DNA from: Pseudomonas entomophila L48
GTDB taxonomy: Bacteria; Pseudomonadota; Gammaproteobacteria; Pseudomonadales; Pseudomonadaceae
NCBI RefSeq assembly: GCF_000026105.1
Contig: NC_008027.1
Coordinates: 3,610,501 to 3,674,500, forward strand
Length of the DNA stretch: 64,000 nt
Reading direction: 5' to 3'
Shown: positions 49,387 through 57,731 of the stretch, one piece after another
How positions within the stretch are numbered: the first letter of the stretch is position 1
How the letters are laid out: each line of letters begins with the position of its first letter
The notes under the pieces: model-generated
Databases searched by the model: none
Told to the model about the DNA's origin: nothing
The model's input: only the letters and a program-made list of their open reading frames with translations
Made by a program: the position numbers and the translations under genes

Positions 49387-51725
49387 CGACACACCAAAGG
49401 GCCGATCAGCGGGATCGGCCCCTCCCCTTCGGGTAAGTCGAACGCCACCTGGCACTGCCCACCATCAGCCTTGTCCACGACCAGGCGGTTATGGGGCGCC
49501 AGGTTCTCCAGGTACACCAGCCCGTCCCAACCCACCACCGCCTCGCTGCCACTCTCCTGGTGCAGTACATGACTGCCCAGCTTGAGTGCCTGCTGGTCAC
49601 TGTCGACCAGCACCAGGCTCGCCGCCCGTACCTGCCTGAGCGGGAACTCCAGCAAGTAGCCGCTGCCCCGGCGCACGGCCACGCGCTGCTCCACCTGCGG
49701 CGCCAGCACATCGGCCGGCAACTCCATCGGGTCGATCTCGTACTTGCCCCGGTAATAGCCGCTGCTGTACGGCACCAGCAGGTGGCCGTTGCGGTCGGTG
49801 CGGCCGATCTGCTGGTTCTCGTAGCGCACCGGCACGTCGGCGTAACCACTGGTGCTGACCACCACGAAAGCGTCGTCGATGCGGTTGGCGGCGAACAGCC
49901 CGGCATCCATCAGCACCAGCGAACCGCTGGCATCGGCCCAGCGGGTCATCTCGCCGCTGCTGCCGTAGACCCCGGCCTGCAACTGCACCGACTGCAGGCG
50001 CCAGGTCACGTCGGCCTGGCGATAGGCATCGCGGTTGCCGCCGGTGGCGTAACCGAGGTTGTAGCCCACCCCGCCGCCGACCGGCACGGCGCGACTGTAG
50101 TTGACCCGCTGCAAATCCTGGCCGTCCTTGCTGCGTTCGGCGCTGAAGGCCAGGGTGCCGCGCAGGTCGAAGGGGATCACCAGTTGCGCCTGCACCGCCC
50201 ACTGGCTGTCGCCGACCTCGCGGTTGGCCGACAGGTACAGGCTGCTGTTGCCCCACAGCGGCTTGCTCCAGCTCAGGTTGACCAGCCGGGTACGCGTGCC
50301 GTCGCCGGCGCGCACATCGAAGTAGCCGGCACCCAGGCTGCCATAGCGATCCAGGTTCAGGCTCAGGGTGGCCTGCTCGCTGCGCTGGCTCAGGCGGGTG
50401 TAGGGGCTGTCGACCAGCGACAGGTCGGCGTAGTCGCCGTGGCGTTGCACGCGCTGGTAGTTGAAGCCGATGCGCCGGCTGTTGTACTGGTAGCCCAGCG
50501 CTACCTGCTGGCCCGTGTCGCCCTCGAATCGGCTCTGCGCCACCGCCGCGTTGAGCACGCCGAAGTTGCCCAGGCGCAGGTTGCCGCCCAGGCCGCCGAG
50601 CATCATCGACTGGGCGGTTTCGGCGTGGGTTTCCAGGGTGAAGTAGTCGGAGACACCGTGGCGCAGGCTGGCCGACGCCACGCCCGGGCCATAACCAAAA
50701 TCGCGCACGGCATAGTCGCGGCGCAAACTGCCAGCCGCCACCGAGAAATCCGAAAGTCCCTTGGCCAGCAGACTGCTGGTGACATAGAACGGCAAGGTGG
50801 TGGACACCTGCCGGCCGAGGGCGTCGGTGGTCACCACCACCGCCTCGCCGGCACCGTTGATGAACGGCACGTTGGTCAGCGTGTAGGGGCCCGGCTGCAA
50901 CTCGGTGGTGCTGCTCTTGTAGCCGTTGATGAACAGGTCCAGCGAGGTCGGCACCGCCGCTTCGCCGGCAAAGGCCGGCAACGGGTAGGTGACCAGGTCG
51001 GGACGGGCACTGAAGTCCCGCGACAACTGCAGCCCGCCAACGCGCACCGAGGTGGTCCAGGGCAGCGCGCCGGTCACCAGGTCCCCCACCTCGTAGGTGA
51101 GCAGACGCTGGTCATCGGTGTAGCGGAACGTGGTGTCGTAGCGCAGGAAGCCCTGGCGGCCGTTGTCCTGGGCGCCGTTGAACGACTGGCGCCACTGCCC
51201 GGTGGTGGAGAACGTGCCCCAGTCATCGAACAGGCGCAGCTCGTTCCAGGCGGCGAGGTAGCTGCCGCCTTCGTCGGTGTCGTTGAGGTAGGCGTCGTAG
51301 TTGAACAATGCTCCAAAGCTGCTGCGGGCATCGCTGGCCGGGTACAGGCTGCGGTCACCCAGCTGCTGCTCGGGCAGCCAGGCCGGCGGCACCTGCAGCA
51401 GCAGGCGCTGGTTCTGGCTGTCATAGTCGCTGTGCAGACCGGGGATATCCTCCAGCGCCACTTCGCCACGCGGGTCGCCCGGCAGCTTGATCCCGGCGCC
51501 GCGCAACACCTCGCTGTCCAGGTACAACCGCCCGGCGCGCTGCTGCACCGGTACCAGCTCAGCCTTGCCCACCTGGTTCACCAGCAGGTCGAGGTACAGC
51601 GTCGCATCGGTGATGGCGGCACTCTCGGTGGGGGGCGGCGGCAGTTCGTCGGCCACGCCCAGGCCAGGGCCCAGCACCGCCAGGCCCAGCCACAACCGGT
51701 GCGTTGCCACCCGCACCCAGCTCAC
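49383..51725 (-). CDS. Fimbrial outer-membrane usher (CsuD/CupE5-like)
   Basis: This 780-aa protein has an N-terminal signal (ending GVADE) and the usher N-domain LYLDLLVNQVGKAELVPVQQ. A 24-strand barrel pattern with plug follows from about 150, with typical phrases 'PFYVTSSLLAKGLSDFSVAAGSLRRDY' and 'VDSPYTRLSQRSEQATLSLNLDRYG'. The GTG at 51725 is the only good upstream start but has a weak ribosome-binding site, so the start is provisional. It assembles pilins delivered by the chaperone and overlaps the tip-adhesin gene by 4 nt. Confidence 0.9.
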   Translation of the reverse strand: MSWVRVATHRLWLGLAVLGPGLGVADELPPPPTESAAITDATLYLDLLVNQVGKAELVPVQQRAGRLYLDSEVLRGAGIKLPGDPRGEVALEDIPGLHSDYDSQNQRLLLQVPPAWLPEQQLGDRSLYPASDARSSFGALFNYDAYLNDTDEGGSYLAAWNELRLFDDWGTFSTTGQWRQSFNGAQDNGRQGFLRYDTTFRYTDDQRLLTYEVGDLVTGALPWTTSVRVGGLQLSRDFSARPDLVTYPLPAFAGEAAVPTSLDLFINGYKSSTTELQPGPYTLTNVPFINGAGEAVVVTTDALGRQVSTTLPFYVTSSLLAKGLSDFSVAAGSLRRDYAVRDFGYGPGVASASLRHGVSDYFTLETHAETAQSMMLGGLGGNLRLGNFGVLNAAVAQSRFEGDTGQQVALGYQYNSRRIGFNYQRVQRHGDYADLSLVDSPYTRLSQRSEQATLSLNLDRYGSLGAGYFDVRAGDGTRTRLVNLSWSKPLWGNSSLYLSANREVGDSQWAVQAQLVIPFDLRGTLAFSAERSKDGQDLQRVNYSRAVPVGGGVGYNLGYATGGNRDAYRQADVTWRLQSVQLQAGVYGSSGEMTRWADASGSLVLMDAGLFAANRIDDAFVVVSTSGYADVPVRYENQQIGRTDRNGHLLVPYSSGYYRGKYEIDPMELPADVLAPQVEQRVAVRRGSGYLLEFPLRQVRAASLVLVDSDQQALKLGSHVLHQESGSEAVVGWDGLVYLENLAPHNRLVVDKADGGQCQVAFDLPEGEGPIPLIGPLVCR

Positions 51726-51784
51726 ACACGATGTCCAACCATTGCCGGGTCCTCCCTGGCCCCTGACAGACGTTCACCCGCGTA

Positions 51785-52561
51785 TCACTGGCCCTGCTTG
51801 ATGGCCTGCGCCGCGTCCTGGCCATTGACCCGGCCCTTGAGCACACTGGCTGCCCCGAGCGCGCCCGGGGCAGGCCAACGCATGCTGGCGCCAGGCAACA
51901 CATAGCCCAGCAAGCCTTCGACCAGCGGTTTATCCTGCCCGCCCTGCTGCAACACCACATCGGTCAACCGGGCATGCACGGGCCCGGTGTTGCGCAGTTC
52001 GACATAGGGTTTGCCCTCCACGGTCACCGCACGCCAGCTCAGCTGCGGCTTGCCGACCCCTTCGGCGCTGCGCTTGCCCTCCGGGTCGGGCTTGCCCCAC
52101 AGCCCTTCGCCGTAGACGAACAGCGGCACCGAGTAACGCATCTGCAGGCGGATGGCCGCCTTCGGCCCGTCGCTGGCGGTGTCGGCCGGCAAGGGCGAAG
52201 GGATCTCGTCGATGATGATGCGGTAGGCCTGCTCCTGGCCGGCCGGTGAGCTGCCGGTACGGGTCAGCCGGATCAGTTGTTTCTGCCCCGGCGCAATATT
52301 CGCCACCGGTGGGCTGCCGATGATCTCGCGCTGGTTCTGGAACTGCTCCTGATACTCGCCCTGGCGCCAGGCGAACACCCGCACCTGCAGGCTGGTCGGC
52401 GCCGACCCACGGTTCTCCAGCCACAGCGCGCCGGCCTTCTGGTCGGCTTCCAGCACCGGGTCGATCGGCCAGATCAGCACCGACGTGGCGGCCATGGCAG
52501 GCGCGCCGGCCAGCAGCAACATCCCGATCAGTCCCCGCGCCAGTTTCGCGCCTGCCCCCAT
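51785..52561 (-). CDS. Periplasmic pilus chaperone (CsuC/CupE4-like)
   Basis: This 258-aa protein begins with a signal peptide (MGAGAKLARGLIGMLLLAGAPAMA). The PapD-type chaperone pattern includes VLIWPIDPVLEADQKAGALWLENRG, 'IGSPPVANIAPGQKQLIRLTR' (the conserved Arg/Lys donor-strand edge) and the C-terminal 'YVELRNTGPVHARLTDV'. It caps spore-coat-U pilins in the periplasm. ATG 52561 follows GGAGAGGGGC. It belongs to the archaic (alternative) chaperone class. Confidence 0.9.
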   Translation of the reverse strand: MGAGAKLARGLIGMLLLAGAPAMAATSVLIWPIDPVLEADQKAGALWLENRGSAPTSLQVRVFAWRQGEYQEQFQNQREIIGSPPVANIAPGQKQLIRLTRTGSSPAGQEQAYRIIIDEIPSPLPADTASDGPKAAIRLQMRYSVPLFVYGEGLWGKPDPEGKRSAEGVGKPQLSWRAVTVEGKPYVELRNTGPVHARLTDVVLQQGGQDKPLVEGLLGYVLPGASMRWPAPGALGAASVLKGRVNGQDAAQAIKQGQ

Positions 52562-52598
52562 GCCCCTCTCCTTCTGCTCGTCGATTGCGGCGGCTGGT

Positions 52599-53096
52599 TC
52601 ACCAGGCCACCGTCACTTGCACCACGTCGGTGTAGGTCCCGGCCGGCAAGGTACCGGTCAGGGTCGTGCGGCCGTAGACCGGCAGCTTGATCGCAGTCGG
52701 GTCGCTGTAGCTCACGGCAACGCTGCTGCCTATCCCCAGGCTCTGGGTATAGGCCGCGTCGCGGTAAAGCTGGTAGGCGAGCACTTGCGTACCGCCGCTG
52801 CGCTTGAGGTAGCGATTGCCGCTGGCGCTGTTCTGGCCACCGTCCAGGCTCATGCTCACCGCTACACCCGGGGTGCACTGGAAGGTCACCGTGGTGCCGC
52901 CGAGCGAGGTACTCAGGGTGGCGGTGGACAACGCCGACTGGGTGCCGAAATCGAGCACGCCGTAGTTGGTCACGCCGCCCACCACCAGGCAGCCGGCAAC
53001 GATCTGCGCACTGACCTGGAATGTGCTGCTGGTCGCCGCCTGCAACATGCCCGGCACGACCAGGCACAAGCCTGCGCACAGCGCCCTGCCGGCCAT
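52599..53096 (-). CDS. Spore-coat-U-domain pilin subunit (fourth in operon)
   Basis: This 165-aa secreted protein has a signal peptide (ending MLQAATSS) and a single spore-coat-U domain with paired Cys (VAGCLVVGGVTNYGVLDFG ... FQCTPGVAVSMSLDGGQN). It ends TYTDVVQVTVAW, the hydrophobic strand exchanged between subunits. Its start lies three bases after the stop of the preceding pilin gene. It is probably a shaft or adaptor subunit. Confidence 0.85.
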   Translation of the reverse strand: MAGRALCAGLCLVVPGMLQAATSSTFQVSAQIVAGCLVVGGVTNYGVLDFGTQSALSTATLSTSLGGTTVTFQCTPGVAVSMSLDGGQNSASGNRYLKRSGGTQVLAYQLYRDAAYTQSLGIGSSVAVSYSDPTAIKLPVYGRTTLTGTLPAGTYTDVVQVTVAW

Positions 53097-53099
53097 GGC

Positions 53100-53633
53100 T
53101 CAGAAGCTCAGCTCGACGGCCACCGTATCGGTGTAGGTACCCGCCGGCAGACCGGCCTTGCCCTTGGCCTGGCCATACAGGTTGACCGTCTGCGCCACGC
53201 CCGTGCTGGTCGGCAGGGTGATGGTGCCGTCGATGGCCAGCAACTGGGTGTGCCCGGCGTCGGTGTAGAAGTCATAGGGCACGAAATTGCCCGAACCATC
53301 GGCCAGGGCCCGGGTCCCGCCGGCGGACTGCGAGTCATGGGCGCCGGCACGCACCTTGATCGTCGGTACCGTGCCTGCCGAGCAGAGAATGCTCATGGCG
53401 CCGCCACCGCCGCCGAGCACCTGGCCATTGGCGGTCGTGAACAACGAGTCCTGGGTGCCGAAGTTGAGGCTGCCGAAGTTGAGCCCCGAGGTGCCGCCGC
53501 TGCCATTGACCTGGCAGGCGGCGGTGAGGATCAGGGTCGAGCTGATCGTGCCGGTCACGGTGGCGGCCTGGGCATTGGCTGCCAGGGCCAGGCCGAGGCC
53601 TGCGAGGATGCAGCGGGTGAGGTGCTTGGGCAT
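53100..53633 (-). CDS. Spore-coat-U-domain pilin, likely CsuA/B-like major subunit
   Basis: This 177-aa protein has a signal peptide ending AQAA and the N-terminal strand VTGTISSTLILTAACQVNG, closest in style to CsuA/B, the major pilin. The domain is Gly-rich (LGGGGGAM) and ends TYTDTVAVELSF. ATG 53633 has AAGGAG upstream, stronger than those of its neighbours. That fits higher expression, although in Csu operons the major pilin gene is normally first and here it is third. Confidence 0.8.
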   Translation of the reverse strand: MPKHLTRCILAGLGLALAANAQAATVTGTISSTLILTAACQVNGSGGTSGLNFGSLNFGTQDSLFTTANGQVLGGGGGAMSILCSAGTVPTIKVRAGAHDSQSAGGTRALADGSGNFVPYDFYTDAGHTQLLAIDGTITLPTSTGVAQTVNLYGQAKGKAGLPAGTYTDTVAVELSF

Positions 53634-53651
53634 TGCGAATCTCCTTGCGTG

Positions 53652-54197
53652 TTACCAGTCCAGGGTCACCCGTAGGGTGTCGCGATACAGCCCGACAGGC
53701 AGGGCGCGCGGCTGCGCGACCACCACGCCGTAGATGGGCACGGGCACTTGCTCGGTGTTGCTGATGGTGAAGGTGCGGGCCTGGCCGATGCCGTAGCGGC
53801 TGTTGCCACCTGGGTCGACCGCCAGTTGATAGGGGATGAGTTCGCGGCCATTGCTCAGGCGGCGCACGCCATCGCTGCCATTGAGCCCGCCGTTGATCCG
53901 CACGCTGAAAGCGCGCACCTGAGGGGTGCAACTGATCTGCAGGCTGCCCTCGGCGCCGGCCTCGTCCACGCGGCTGGTCAGCGCCTGGTCCCAGGTCGGG
54001 CCGCGCGAACCGAAGTCCATCACGCCGGGGTTGCCACCCACGGTCGGTTGCTGGCTGTTGATCTCGCAGGCGGCGCTGATCACCAGGCGCGCCTGGATAA
54101 AGCCGGTGCTGGTGCCATGGGCCACACTGCCGGGCAGCAGCAGCGGGCCCAGTGTGAGCAGCAGGATCGAGGTGCGTTGCAATGCGTCCTTGTGCAT
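53652..54197 (-). CDS. Spore-coat-U-domain pilin subunit (second in operon)
   Basis: This protein of about 181 aa has a signal peptide (LLLTLGPLLLPGSVAHG). The spore-coat-U domain includes VISAACEINSQQPTVGGNPGVMDFG and ends 'RDTLRVTLDW'. Two ATGs are possible: 54197 has AGGGG six bases ahead, while 54203 touches the site and is less likely. It probably forms a minor pilin such as CsuA or CsuB. Confidence 0.85.
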   Translation of the reverse strand: MHKDALQRTSILLLTLGPLLLPGSVAHGTSTGFIQARLVISAACEINSQQPTVGGNPGVMDFGSRGPTWDQALTSRVDEAGAEGSLQISCTPQVRAFSVRINGGLNGSDGVRRLSNGRELIPYQLAVDPGGNSRYGIGQARTFTISNTEQVPVPIYGVVVAQPRALPVGLYRDTLRVTLDW

Positions 54198-54206
54198 GGG
54201 CATCCC

Positions 54207-54734
54207 CTACCAGGTGACCGTGACTTTGAGCAGGTCGGCGTAGAGCCCGGCGCGGGGTACCCAGGCCAGGCTGTCGATTCGTGCGAAAAGAGGGAGTTCG
54301 ACCGAGCCGCTGTCCGGCACCCGTGCCGATTGCGCCACGTCCACCGCCAATGGCTGGCGCCAGGCGGCGTCGCGGTACAGACGGTAAGGGATTGGCCGGG
54401 CGTTGCTGTCGCGGCTGGCCAGGTAGCGAAGCTCGCCGACACCGCCATGCTGTCCGCCATCGACGCGCACCTGATAAGGCGTGTCGGGGTTGCATTCCAG
54501 GCGTGGTGGCCGCTGGCTGAGCAGCACCCCACTCAAGGGCGCGCCCGAACCGTCCAGGCGTGCGGCACTGCCCAGATCGATCCGGCCCAGGGCCTGCGCA
54601 CCGGCATCGCGCTGCTGGTTGACCAGCATGCAACCGCGCTGCACGCGGATCTGCACCTCGACGAGAAAGTCCGCCGCCACGGCACCGCCGCTCAACCACA
54701 GGCCCAACAGCCCGGCCATCCAGCGCTCCGTCAC
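54207..54734 (-). CDS. Spore-coat-U-domain pilin subunit (first in operon)
   Basis: This 175-aa secreted protein starts at GTG 54734, eight bases after an AAGGA site (the ATG at 54719 is an alternative). A short signal peptide (GLLGLWLSGGAVAADF) precedes one spore-coat-U domain with Cys residues in 'VQRGCMLVNQQ' and 'RLECNPDTPYQVRVDGGQ', ending 'YADLLKVTVTW'. It opens the operon, so the promoter lies in 54735-55004, a stretch also upstream of bphP. Confidence 0.82.
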   Translation of the reverse strand: MTERWMAGLLGLWLSGGAVAADFLVEVQIRVQRGCMLVNQQRDAGAQALGRIDLGSAARLDGSGAPLSGVLLSQRPPRLECNPDTPYQVRVDGGQHGGVGELRYLASRDSNARPIPYRLYRDAAWRQPLAVDVAQSARVPDSGSVELPLFARIDSLAWVPRAGLYADLLKVTVTW

Positions 54735-55004
54735 CTGTCATTCCTTGTCTGTATGCGTTGAGCTTGAGCGTAGCAGTGGGATTGGCGCAGAGTGGCCGTG
54801 CGCCACCGCTCTTTGGCATTAATTCCTTGGATGGAGCCACCAGAAATATCCGAAAAAATCAGTGCTTGAAGCAGCATCCCTTCAAATACCCACCCCTCAA
54901 ATAGTCATATGCCGACAAACCGGCCATGGTTCTGATACCTTGCAGGGCGACTATCCTGTGCCATACGCACCCTGTGCGTGGACGGACCCTGCCAGGAGCA
55001 CCTC

Positions 55005-57245
55005 GTGACCACTGCCCCGCTTTCCCTCGACCAGGCCATCGAACGCTGTGCCCAGGAACCTATCCAGGTACCGGGCAGCATCCAGCCCCATGGCTTTCTA
55101 CTGGTGCTGGACAACACCAGCCTGCGCATCCTCCAGGCCAGTGAAAACACCGAACGCTGGCTCGGCGTGCCGGCCCTGGAACTGCCAGGCCGGGCATTCG
55201 ACGCACTGGTCAGCGAAGACTTCGACCTGCGCCAGCACCTGACGTCCCTGCCGGAAGACGAGATATTCCCCTTCCACATCGGCGATGTCCGCCTGCGCGA
55301 AGGTGCCCCCTGCCAGGCGCCGCTGCGGGTATTGGCCCACCGCCACGACCAGGTGCTGATCCTCGAGTTCGAGCCCTGCCGCGGCTCGGCCAAGGGCGAC
55401 TACTACCCCCTGGTGCGGGCCTTCGTCAGTACCCTGCACCAGGCCACCAGCATCGAGGACTTGCTGCAGCAGTCGGTACGCCAGATCAAGCGCATCACCG
55501 GTTTCGGCCGGGTCAAGGCCTACCGCTTCGACACCGAAGGCAATGGCACGGTGCTCGCCGAAGACGCCGACCCGGGCTATCCCCAGTACCTGGGGCTGTG
55601 CTTCCCGGCCTCCGACATCCCGCGCCAGGCCCGCGAGCTGTACCGCATCAACCGCATCCGGGTGATCGAGGACGCCGACTACCAGGCCTCGCCGCTGGTA
55701 CCTGCCGCCAACCCGCGCACCGGCAAGGCCCTGGACATGAGCTTCGCCTCGCTGCGCAGCGTGTCCCCGGTGCACCTGCAGTACATGCGCAACATGGGCA
55801 CCCTGGCGTCGATGTCGCTGTCGATCGTGGTCGACGGCAAGCTCTGGGGCCTGCTGTCGTGCCACCACGACCAACCGCGGGCCGTGGACTTCCAGACCCG
55901 CACCGCCTGCGAACTGCTGGCCAATGTCCTGTCGCTGCAGATCGAGGCCCACGAGTCCCACAACAGCACGCGCTTGCTGCTCGACCTGCGCCAGCGCATC
56001 GTGCACATGCTTGCTTCGATGGCCGACCAGGACAGTGTCGGCGACGGCCTGCTCGCCCTGCCCGAAGTGATGCTGCAGTTCGCCGATGCCACGGGCGCAG
56101 CAATCATCAGCGCCGAGCGTTGCGACCTGATCGGCGACACGCCACCGGCGGCGCAGGTCAACGCCCTGGTGCACTGGCTGGCCCAGCGCGGCGAAGACCT
56201 GGTGTTCCACACCGACAACGCGCAGCGCGACATCGACGTGCTGCCGGAGCTGGGCCAGCATGCCGCAGGCGTGCTGGCCGTGGCCATCTCGCAGCTGCAC
56301 TCGCACTACCTGCTGTGGTTCCGCCCGGAGCAGGCGCGCACGGTGAACTGGGCCGGGCGCCCGGAAAAGCAGGTCGCCCCCCTGGGCAACCTCAACCCGC
56401 GCCACAGTTTCGAGCGCTGGCAGGAAGAAGTCCGCGGGTTCAGTGCCGCCTGGCACCCGCTGACCCTCGAAGGCGTGCGGGAGCTGCGCGGCGCGGTGCT
56501 CGGCATCGTCCTGCGCAAGGCCGAGGAACTGGCCCAGCTGGCCGGCGAACTGAAACGGTCGAACAAGGAACTCGAGGCCTTCTCCTACAGCGTGTCCCAC
56601 GACCTGCGCGCGCCGCTGCGGCACATCGCCGGCTACAGCGAGCTGCTTGGCGAAATCGAAGGCGAACACCTGACCGAGCGCGGCAAGCGCTTCCTCGGGC
56701 ATATCGGCGAAGCCGCGCAATTCGCCGGCACCCTGGTGGACAATCTGCTCAATTTCTCGCAGATGGGCCGCTCGGCGCTGCGCCTGTCGGATGTCGACCT
56801 CAATACCCTGGTCGATACCATCCGCACGGAGATGGCCCCCGACTACGCCGGCCGGTCGATCCTCTGGGACATCGCCGCGCTGCCCAAGGTGATCGCCGAC
56901 CCCGCCTTCATCAACATGGTCCTGCACAACCTGATCGCCAATGCCGTCAAGTACACCCGCCAGCGCGACCCGGCACGCATCGAGGTGGGTGCCGTGCAGC
57001 ACCGGCACGAGATCGAGGTGTACGTGCGCGACAATGGCGTGGGCTTCGACATGGCCTATGCCGACAAGCTGTTCGGGGTGTTCCAGCGCCTGCACCGCAT
57101 GGAGGAGTTCGAGGGCACCGGCATTGGCCTGGCCAGCGTGCGGCGGATCATCGAGCGCCATGATGGCCGCGTCTGGGCCCAGGGCTGCCAGGGCCAGGGC
57201 GCCAGCTTCCACTTCACCCTCCCCCGTCAACCGATGACCGCCTGA
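55005..57245 (+). CDS. bphP: Bacteriophytochrome histidine kinase
   Basis: This 746-aa sensor starts at GTG 55005, six bases after AGGAG; a longer frame upstream lacks a site. Domains are PAS (residues ~15-115), GAF (~140-310), PHY (~320-500) and histidine kinase (~515-745). The biliverdin-binding Cys15 sits in IERCAQEPIQVPGSIQPHG. The GAF signature 'DIPRQARELY' contains the conserved chromophore Asp. The kinase His532 is in SVSHDLRAPLRH, with the ATPase N-box near 650. It senses red/far-red light through biliverdin and phosphorylates the next gene product. No heme oxygenase gene (bphO) adjoins it here. Confidence 0.95.
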   Translation: MTTAPLSLDQAIERCAQEPIQVPGSIQPHGFLLVLDNTSLRILQASENTERWLGVPALELPGRAFDALVSEDFDLRQHLTSLPEDEIFPFHIGDVRLREGAPCQAPLRVLAHRHDQVLILEFEPCRGSAKGDYYPLVRAFVSTLHQATSIEDLLQQSVRQIKRITGFGRVKAYRFDTEGNGTVLAEDADPGYPQYLGLCFPASDIPRQARELYRINRIRVIEDADYQASPLVPAANPRTGKALDMSFASLRSVSPVHLQYMRNMGTLASMSLSIVVDGKLWGLLSCHHDQPRAVDFQTRTACELLANVLSLQIEAHESHNSTRLLLDLRQRIVHMLASMADQDSVGDGLLALPEVMLQFADATGAAIISAERCDLIGDTPPAAQVNALVHWLAQRGEDLVFHTDNAQRDIDVLPELGQHAAGVLAVAISQLHSHYLLWFRPEQARTVNWAGRPEKQVAPLGNLNPRHSFERWQEEVRGFSAAWHPLTLEGVRELRGAVLGIVLRKAEELAQLAGELKRSNKELEAFSYSVSHDLRAPLRHIAGYSELLGEIEGEHLTERGKRFLGHIGEAAQFAGTLVDNLLNFSQMGRSALRLSDVDLNTLVDTIRTEMAPDYAGRSILWDIAALPKVIADPAFINMVLHNLIANAVKYTRQRDPARIEVGAVQHRHEIEVYVRDNGVGFDMAYADKLFGVFQRLHRMEEFEGTGIGLASVRRIIERHDGRVWAQGCQGQGASFHFTLPRQPMTA

Positions 57246-57259
57246 GGCCGCCGCCCATC

Positions 57260-57721
57260 ATGCTCAAGCCCATCCTGCTGGTCGAAGACAACCCCCGGGA
57301 CCTGGAACTGACCTTGCTGGCCCTGGAACGCAGCCAACTGGCCAACGAAGTCGTCGTCGTGCGCGACGGCGCCGATGCCCTGGACTACCTGCTGCGGCGC
57401 AATGCCTTTACCGAGCGCGCCGACGGCAACCCGGCGGTGATGCTGCTGGACCTCAAACTGCCCAAGGTCGACGGCCTCGAGGTGCTCAGGGAGGTGCGCG
57501 CCACCGCACAACTGCGCAGCATCCCTATCGTCATGCTGACCTCTTCGCGCGAGGGGCCGGACCTGCGGCGCGCCTATGAGCTGGGGGTCAACGCCTACGT
57601 GGTCAAGCCCGTGGAGTTCAAGGAGTTCGTTACCGCGATTTCAGGCCTGGGGATGTTCTGGGCCGTGCTCAACGAGCCGCCGCCCGGCTCGCTGCGCCTG
57701 AACCGTCGCGACGACCACTGA
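57260..57721 (+). CDS. Single-domain response regulator, Rcp-like
   Basis: This 153-aa protein is one receiver domain: acidic pocket LLVEDN, phospho-acceptor Asp64 in VMLLDLKLPKVDG, Thr in 'IVMLTSSREG' and Lys in 'YVVKPVEF'. There is no output domain. It matches the phytochrome-associated Rcp/BphR group, which accepts phosphate from BphP. It is 14 bp from bphP and 10 bp from the hybrid kinase, so the three form an operon. Confidence 0.92.
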   Translation: MLKPILLVEDNPRDLELTLLALERSQLANEVVVVRDGADALDYLLRRNAFTERADGNPAVMLLDLKLPKVDGLEVLREVRATAQLRSIPIVMLTSSREGPDLRRAYELGVNAYVVKPVEFKEFVTAISGLGMFWAVLNEPPPGSLRLNRRDDH

Positions 57722-57731
57722 GGCAGTCACC

